Part shown: one piece after another, positions 59,864 to 64,000 of the stretch | How positions within the stretch are numbered: the stretch's first letter is position 1 | How the letters are laid out: the number at the start of each line of letters is the position of its first letter | Source of the DNA: Actinomycetes bacterium | GTDB lineage: Bacteria > Actinomycetota > Thermoleophilia > RBG-16-64-13 | Assembly (NCBI GenBank): GCA_024637095.1 | Contig: JAGXFV010000030.1 | Location: forward strand, 102,906-166,905 | Reading direction: 5' to 3' | Length of the DNA: 64,000 nt | Program-made: the position numbers and the translations under genes | Notes under the pieces: model-generated | What the model was told of the DNA's origin: nothing | The model's input: only the letters and a program-made list of their open reading frames with translations | Database searches by the model: none

Positions 59864-60208
59864 TCAGCCGGCTTCACTCCCCGGCACTACGGGTGCCGCG
59901 GTGAAACCGAGCGCGCTCCTTTCGGCGCGCGCGAACAGCAGGGTCTTACTCGCGCCGACGGTCATGGCCAGGTGGACCGCTTCGTCGAATTCCTCGTCCG
60001 TAATTCCGAGCTCTCTCCCCACGGAGAGGCAGTATGAGGTTCAGGGGGCGCAGCCCGCACCGAGGCCGGCGCCTAGGGCGACCAGGATTTTAGTGCGCCG
60101 GTCGAGGGCTCCCTCGGTGTAGGCGAGGTCAAAGAACTCGTCGTATCCGTCCTGGGCCTTGGAAGCGGTGCTGGGAATCTCCGTTGCGCCGTCTGGGCTC
60201 GTGGCCAT
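59864..60208 (-). CDS. AhpD/CMD-like protein, candidate selenoprotein (Sec at codon 56), internal start
   Basis: ATG 60208 has AAGGAGGG 3 nt upstream. It lies in frame inside the longer DUF5714 reading frame. The 114 residues resemble carboxymuconolactone decarboxylase/AhpD proteins: RRTKILVALGAGLGAGCAP, then TGA (60043-60041), then TSYCLSVGRELGITDEEF, HLAMTVGASKTLL and the stop at 59866-59864. The family redox motif is GCxxC, and here the second cysteine is replaced by TGA (CAPU). Helices on both sides of the TGA belong to the same domain, so termination there would leave half a fold. A hairpin CTCTCC-GTGG-GGAGAG follows. Confidence 0.83.
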
Positions 60209-60967
60209 CGACCCTCCTTGGCTGATTGGTGAGATCGGCGGCGCCTCTCTATCCGCCTCGGGATGGTAGAGACAAAGCGGTCCTCTGCAGCCGTGGGGAT
60301 GGCGGTCGCTGTCCGAGCAGTCCACCGCAATGGGTTCCGTCGCCGCGATCCCCAACTTCTCCTCGAGGTATTGCTCGGTGGCGACCAAGGCCGTTCTCAC
60401 GAACGCCTTACAGCAACCCGGCTCGGCTTCGGCCGCCGTCACTGCGGCCAGGCGCGAGACCAGTTCCATCGACGCCCGGGTCTCCGGGCCTTTGCCGCAT
60501 TGCCCGCCGACGAGCACGCTGTAGCTGGCTCCGAGGGCGGGTACCACCCCGCAGACTCCGGTCAACCCGCAGTAGGCGCCGACGGCCTGACGCCTGGCGC
60601 GCACGAGAACCTCGTCCACATGCGCCTGGTCGACCCCCAGCCCGCGGTTCCGGAGGGAAGCCATCAGGGCTCCACCGGCGATGAGAGCATGTTCGCAACC
60701 CAGCATCGGGAGCTCTGGCAGGCTGAGCAGTTCTTCCGCGAGCTTGGTGGGGACGGTTTCCTTTGAGTCAAAGAGGGCGCGGCGAATCAGCGCCTCGACG
60801 TCCCGGCCGTGACAAGTCTCACAGAGATAGTGGCCCTCCGGGCAGCGCACGTGACCACTCTCGGCCGTACCGCAGAGAGTGCAGACCGTCTCGACGGCCC
60901 GATCGAGGTACTCGAGGCTCCTCCCGCATACGGAACAGGCTTCGGTCAAGTTCTGCTCTTGGGTCAT
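59864..60967 (-). CDS. DUF5714 domain protein, read-through fusion with the CMD domain (Sec at codon 309)
   Basis: ATG 60967 overlaps the end of the extended ArsR frame (ATGA). Residues 10-60 form a zinc-ribbon-like region (CSVCGRS, CTLCG, CPEGHYLCETCH). Residues 60-240 are the DUF5714 domain (LGCEHALIAGGALMASLRN, GAYCGLTGVCGVVPALGASY, EPGCCKAFVRTAL). The frame then runs without a stop through the ribosome site and start of the CMD gene into that domain, crossing a TGA at 60043-60041, to 59864. So the product may be a 367-residue fusion, with a separate CMD protein also made from the internal ATG. DUF5714 has no known activity; its many cysteines suit metal or redox work. Confidence 0.78.
60013..60028 (-). 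promoter_or_regulatory. Candidate SECIS hairpin in the CMD domain
   Basis: Minus strand CTCTCC-GTGG-GGAGAG, a perfect 6-bp stem whose GU-containing loop starts 19 nt after the TGA. Confidence 0.7.
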
Positions 60968-61335
60968 CGGTCCCGTCGGGCCTTGCTCGGGAAAGGCTGG
61001 GTCTGTGGCGAGGACACCTGCTCGAGGCTCGCGAGGGCCTCGCGACCGGTCAGGACGGTTTCACGAACCGCCGTCGAGCGCAGTCAGTAGAAGACATAGG
61101 CTCCTCGACGCTCCCCTCGCGCCAGCCCGGCATCGCGGAGGATGCGCAGATGGTGGGAGACCAGGGGCTGGGGGAGACCCGTGAGCCGGACCACTTCGGT
61201 GACCGGCCGGCACTCGTCGGTCAGTGCCGTGATGATGCGGAGCCGAGCGGGCTCGCTTAGAGTCTTGAAGAAAGCGGCCAGCAATTCCGCGCCGTCGCCA
61301 GAGATGGAGGTATCTAGATTCATAGATGTCATCAT
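60964..61335 (-). CDS. ArsR-family regulator, candidate selenoprotein (Sec at codon 84)
   Basis: The winged helix is clear: AFFKTLSEPARLRIITALTD, LTGLPQPLVSHHLRILRDAG and the wing RGERRGAYVFY. A TGA follows at 61086-61084, before the C-terminal dimer helix. Beyond it the frame is open for 39 codons (LRSTAVRETVLTGREALASL...) and ends at TGA 60966-60964, overlapping the next ATG as ATGA. That overlap, the missing last helix and the hairpin GGCGGTT-CGTGA-AACCGTC with its loop 19 nt after the TGA all support readthrough. Start is uncertain: ATG 61335, ATG 61323 or TTG 61359. A selenocysteine in a metalloid-sensing repressor would be a very reactive sensor site. Confidence 0.75.
61054..61072 (-). 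promoter_or_regulatory. Candidate SECIS hairpin in the ArsR-like gene
   Basis: Minus strand GGCGGTT-CGTGA-AACCGTC, a 7-bp stem with one G-U pair. The loop starts 19 nt after the TGA and has the same CGTGA sequence as the element in the thioredoxin-like gene. Confidence 0.7.
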
Positions 61336-61368
61336 CTCGCGAACGGGGTCGTTGGGCAAGACTGGAAA

Positions 61369-61572
61369 TTACTGCGCGGGCGGAGCCCCCCGATCGCAGA
61401 TGAGCTCGCCACCGCTGGCCACGCATTCGAGCGAATTCTCGTGAAGGATCACGACCATGGCCTCTTGCGGAAGGGAATAGGCTTTGGTCGCGGCCTCTGT
61501 GAGGGCTTTGGCGAAGGCGCGCTTCTTCTCCATGTCCTTGAGTTCCGGTCCTTCTACGGTGATCACGGGCAT
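61369..61572 (-). CDS. 4-oxalocrotonate tautomerase family protein
   Basis: ATG 61572 has AAAGGAAG upstream and yields 67 residues beginning MPVITVEGPELKDMEKKRAF. The catalytic proline at position 2 is thus exposed after Met removal. EAMVVILHENSLECVASGG completes the tautomerase core. Substrate is unknown. The start overlaps the end of the GyrI-like gene, and the gene leads into the ArsR-like selenoprotein candidate, so all are on one transcript. Confidence 0.85.
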   Translation of the reverse strand: MPVITVEGPELKDMEKKRAFAKALTEAATKAYSLPQEAMVVILHENSLECVASGGELICDRGAPPAQ

Positions 61573-61928
61573 GTCGCTTCCTTTCCTCTGTTGGTGAACG
61601 ACTCTAGAGGGCGGCATCTGAGCTCGCCCGGGCCTTCGTCGGGCTCCCAGCTGCCCGGTTCCAACGGGGCGGCGTAATCCAGCCATTGGTATAGACCCTC
61701 CGAAGCCATCACCGGGTAGTCGAGTTCGAACTCCTTCTTCGCCCCAAAACGCACGGAGTAAGCCAGGGTGAACAGGGCCTGCATCGCCTCTTGGAAACGC
61801 TCGTCACCGGGGATGCTCACCCCGTCCAACGCCAGATAGCGCATGGGCGGTACCTCGACGATGGCGGGCTTCTTCGCACTCGGCCGATAGAGGAATTTGA
61901 GTTCCTTCCGCAGGTCGAACTTCTTCAT
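61563..61928 (-). CDS. GyrI-like ligand-binding protein, truncated after its first half
   Basis: ATG 61928 overlaps the upstream stop as ATGA. The 121 residues begin KKFDLRKELKFLYRPSAKK, then EVPPMRYLALDGVSIPGDERF and EAMQALFTLAYSVRFGAKKE, which match the first half of GyrI-like (about 200-residue) proteins. After LDYPVMASEGLYQW the sequence departs from the family and stops inside the tautomerase start. The second alpha-beta half is missing. It may be a pseudogene or a shortened binding protein. Confidence 0.7.
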   Translation of the reverse strand: MKKFDLRKELKFLYRPSAKKPAIVEVPPMRYLALDGVSIPGDERFQEAMQALFTLAYSVRFGAKKEFELDYPVMASEGLYQWLDYAAPLEPGSWEPDEGPGELRCRPLESFTNRGKEATCP

Positions 61929-62611
61929 GATTTCCGTGTCTCGCCGTGGGCCGCCGCGAACGCTGCCAGTTCCTCGCGTCCTGTCGAGACGAGAGGGGCT
62001 CCATGGGCGAGGAGCAAGGTGTCAAAGTCGAGTTCGAGTATTCGTAAGAAGGCGGCGAGCAACCCCTGCTTGACCTCCTCAGGATCGTCGCCCATCAGGA
62101 AGTCGGGCACGAAGGTGAGGGGTCCGTCATAGGGCCGGCGGATGATCCCGTCCGCCAGGGAAACCGCGCTCGCCCAGGGGATGTAGAGGGCGGTCTCGTC
62201 GGGGCAGATGGCCGCCACCTCGATGGCCTGGACGCCGCCCGGGAGCTGCTGTCCGAACTCAAAGCCGCGGACTTCCTCTGAGGCGGAGAACTCGTGCAGT
62301 CCTTCCCTATGGCACCAAACACTCACTCCGAACTCCCGCTCGAAATCGCGAGAGTGGCGAAAGTGGTGGCGGTTGGAGAGGAGCACGTCCGTGGGCGGCA
62401 CGTCGCTGAACCACTCCAATCCCTCGGTCGGGATCCGGGGGTCGACGAGAACGCGGCTGAGTGAGTCGCCGCTCTCCCGTTTTCTGCTGCCCTCGTCGTC
62501 GACCTCGGCGGCGTGGTTGTCCGCGCCGCGAAGATAGTAGGAGCTGATTTGCGAGCCAATACCCTCGTGGAAGGTGGACCAGTAGAAGATACCCGGAAGG
62601 ATCTGTTTCAT
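61925..62611 (-). CDS. MBL-fold-like protein lacking the HxHxDH motif
   Basis: A GGACGGAG site precedes ATG 62611. The 228 residues have the strand pattern of MBL hydrolases: ILPGIFYWSTFHEGIGSQIS, SRVLVDPRIPTEGLEWF, LLSNRHHFRHSRDF, SVWCHREGLHEF, and the late AHGAPLVSTGREEL. The usual THxHxDH is replaced by NRHHFRHS, so metal binding may differ or catalysis be lost. It is the first gene of the minus-strand run that continues into the selenoprotein candidates. Confidence 0.75.
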   Translation of the reverse strand: MKQILPGIFYWSTFHEGIGSQISSYYLRGADNHAAEVDDEGSRKRESGDSLSRVLVDPRIPTEGLEWFSDVPPTDVLLSNRHHFRHSRDFEREFGVSVWCHREGLHEFSASEEVRGFEFGQQLPGGVQAIEVAAICPDETALYIPWASAVSLADGIIRRPYDGPLTFVPDFLMGDDPEEVKQGLLAAFLRILELDFDTLLLAHGAPLVSTGREELAAFAAAHGETRKS

Positions 62612-62966
62612 GTCTCCGTCCTATCGACTGTGGGTGGCGGGATTGGATCGGTTTTATCTCCACGCCACCAGGATACGGGAGTCCTAGCCGGGTGCCGGTC
62701 ACCGGGGGAGTAGAGCTCTACGGCGACGAGCGGCGGCTTCTCTCCGCTCAGCGAGGTCGGCAAAGTACCCCTCCCGAGTAGCAGATGCGACGACGATACT
62801 CCGAGGATACACCGGGCCGACGCCCCTCTCCACCGCCAAAGGTTCGCTGTCAAAGCTCCAACTCCCCAAGCCGCCGCGGGATTTGGCGAAGGGCCATCCG
62901 GTAAGATGGGAGAAGTCACAGGCGGCCGCCGCGCGGCGGCGCCCCACTTTAGACAGGCGGGGCCTT
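62612..62966. other. 355-nt divergent intergenic region
   Basis: It separates the redox operon on the minus strand from the dynamin-like gene. The 16-bp perfect palindrome GCCGCCGCGCGGCGGC is at 62925-62940, about 27 nt before the dynamin start. Open frames on both strands look non-coding. I see no clear promoter match. Confidence 0.5.
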
Positions 62967-64000
62967 TTGAAGCGGATTCTCACCGATCGTCAGCAAGAGC
63001 TGCTGACTGAAGCGCGCCATCAACTGGAAGGCGTGCTGACCGTACTGGCCCGCTTCGAGGCGAGCCGCGACGACCAGGACATCCTGCGGCACTCGCTGCG
63101 TCAACTGGACGAGCTCTTCCTTCTCGTGGTCGCGGGCGAGTTCAACTCGGGCAAGAGTACCTTCATCAACGCCCTGCTGGGCACGCCACTGCTCGAAGAG
63201 GGGGTAACCCCCACCACCACCCGCATCCACAGCCTCAGTTTTGGCGAACAGGAACGGCGCTCCACCGGCGAGAACGGGATCGAGCGGATCGAGGCGCCCA
63301 TCGAACTGCTCAAGCAGGTCCAGATTGTCGACACGCCGGGGACTAACGCGCTCGATCGCCAGCACGAGCTGATCACCCAAAGCTTCATCCCCCGCTCGGA
63401 CCTGGTCCTCTTTGTCACATCCGCCGACCGGCCCTTCACCGAGAGCGAGCGCGCCTTCATCGAGCGAATCCGGGGCTGGGGCAAGAAACTCGTCTTTATC
63501 GTCAATAAGATCGACATCCTGAGCGGCGACACCGCGGTTGCCGAGATCGAAGCTTTCATAACCGAAAACGCCCAGCGGTTGCTGGGGTTCAGCCCGGAGA
63601 TCTTTCCCGTTTCATCGCGCCAAGCGCTCCTGGCCAAGACGTCGGGCAATGGCGGGATCCCTCCTCCGGAGAGCCGCTTCGGGGAGCTCGAGCGCTATCT
63701 GGTCGACACCCTGGACGAAAAGGAGCGGGTCCGGCTGAAGCTGCTCAACCCGGTGGGAGTGGGCGTCAACCTGGTGGAGAAGTACGTGGAGGCCACCGAG
63801 GGGCGTCTGGGCCTGCTCGAGGGGGACGTCTCCGCCCTTAATGACATCGAGCGGCAGCTCAGTCTCTATCGGGAGGATCTCTCGAGGGAGTTCCGCTTTC
63901 GCCTGACCGACGTGGACAACGTCCTTCATGATTTCGAAAAGCGCGGCCTTGAGTTCTTCGACGAAACCATTCGCCTGACTCGGGCCTTTGAGCTTATCAA
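62967..64000 (+). CDS. Dynamin-like GTPase, N-terminal part (3' end outside window)
   Basis: TTG 62967, preceded by GGCGGGG, starts a frame that is open to the window end, 344 residues seen. The GTPase motifs are VAGEFNSGKSTFINALLG, TPTTTRIH, QIVDTPGTNALD and VFIVNKIDIL, the pattern of bacterial dynamin-like proteins. After the G domain a long helical region begins (KLLNPVGVGVNLVEKYVEAT; LSLYREDLSREFRFRL), as in the neck and trunk of dynamins. These proteins remodel membranes. The start is uncertain, since no strong ribosome site is found. Confidence 0.85.
   Translation, partial: MKRILTDRQQELLTEARHQLEGVLTVLARFEASRDDQDILRHSLRQLDELFLLVVAGEFNSGKSTFINALLGTPLLEEGVTPTTTRIHSLSFGEQERRSTGENGIERIEAPIELLKQVQIVDTPGTNALDRQHELITQSFIPRSDLVLFVTSADRPFTESERAFIERIRGWGKKLVFIVNKIDILSGDTAVAEIEAFITENAQRLLGFSPEIFPVSSRQALLAKTSGNGGIPPPESRFGELERYLVDTLDEKERVRLKLLNPVGVGVNLVEKYVEATEGRLGLLEGDVSALNDIERQLSLYREDLSREFRFRLTDVDNVLHDFEKRGLEFFDETIRLTRAFELI

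Noticed and set aside
59626..59877. Arg/Pro-rich frame between the CMD and thioredoxin-like genes
   Set aside because: Overlaps the well supported start of the thioredoxin-like gene and the end of the CMD gene, and has no ribosome site.
62699..62983. Minus-strand frame across the dynamin leader
   Set aside because: Overlaps the dynamin start, has no recognisable motif, and its start has no ribosome site.
1..64000. Alternative genetic code with UGA as a sense codon throughout
   Set aside because: TGA serves as the normal stop of many intact genes here (for example hutU, both kinases' neighbours, fpg's upstream frame), so only site-specific recoding fits.
1..64000. tRNA, rRNA, CRISPR arrays, transposases or prophage genes
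   Set aside because: I looked for T-loop-like sequences, regularly spaced repeats and transposase motifs and saw none that I could support. Short tRNAs could still be missed by eye.

Overview
The window is GC-rich bacterial DNA, densely packed on both strands, with many GTG and TTG starts and strong AGGAGG ribosome sites. The gene mix suggests an anaerobic or facultatively anaerobic bacterium, most likely from a deep actinobacterial lineage; this is an inference from style, not a marker-based assignment. Supporting traits are a tungsten-type aldehyde:ferredoxin oxidoreductase with Fe-dependent alcohol dehydrogenases, a corrinoid methyltransferase beside histidine/folate genes, 2-hydroxyacyl-CoA dehydratase activase proteins, topoisomerase IB and a TipA-type MerR regulator. 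I saw no tRNA, rRNA, CRISPR array, phage or insertion sequence.

Layout. 1-3.8 kb: a one-carbon operon (glutamate formimidoyltransferase end, cyclodeaminase, urocanate hydratase, methyl-THF methyltransferase). 4-12 kb: a GntR regulator, an MMPL transporter and a two-gene CoA-dehydratase/activase-like operon. 12-21 kb: a CoA-binding protein and an MBL hydrolase, then an alcohol-oxidation module (Fe-ADH, cytosolic GAF histidine kinase, LuxR regulator, second Fe-ADH, AOR). 21-25 kb: L,D-transpeptidase, topoisomerase IB, a truncated MBL gene and an ACR3-like permease. 25-38 kb: SpoIIE phosphatase, SerC, YyaL, a GGDEF/EAL protein, envelope and quality-control genes. 38-55 kb: three two-component/regulatory loci, a Cys/Met PLP enzyme, Tex, Fpg, TypA, a RecA-fold ATPase and pirin. 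55-62.6 kb: an arsenic/thiol-redox island. 63 kb onward: a dynamin-like GTPase cut by the window edge.

The main discovery is in the 55.5-61.4 kb island. Four genes carry an in-frame TGA where the protein clearly continues: a DsbA-like protein (UPFC), a thioredoxin-like protein (UVLC), an AhpD/CMD domain (CAPU) and an ArsR-type regulator. After the three minus-strand TGAs there is a hairpin whose apical loop starts exactly 19 nt downstream and contains GU, as expected for bacterial SECIS elements. The extended ArsR frame ends in an ATGA overlap with the next gene. I read these as selenoproteins, including an unusual selenocysteine-containing ArsR regulator, next to ArsR/ArsM arsenic methylation genes. 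The selenocysteine machinery itself is not in the window.

A second theme is gene decay. There is a nonsense codon in a histidine kinase, an 8-bp duplication frameshift in a rhodanese, an N-terminal remnant of Mug, an N-terminal remnant of an MBL/persulfide-dioxygenase-like protein, a multiply frameshifted winged-helix gene, and a GyrI-like gene without its C-terminal half. The neighbouring fpg gene appears to start at CTG.
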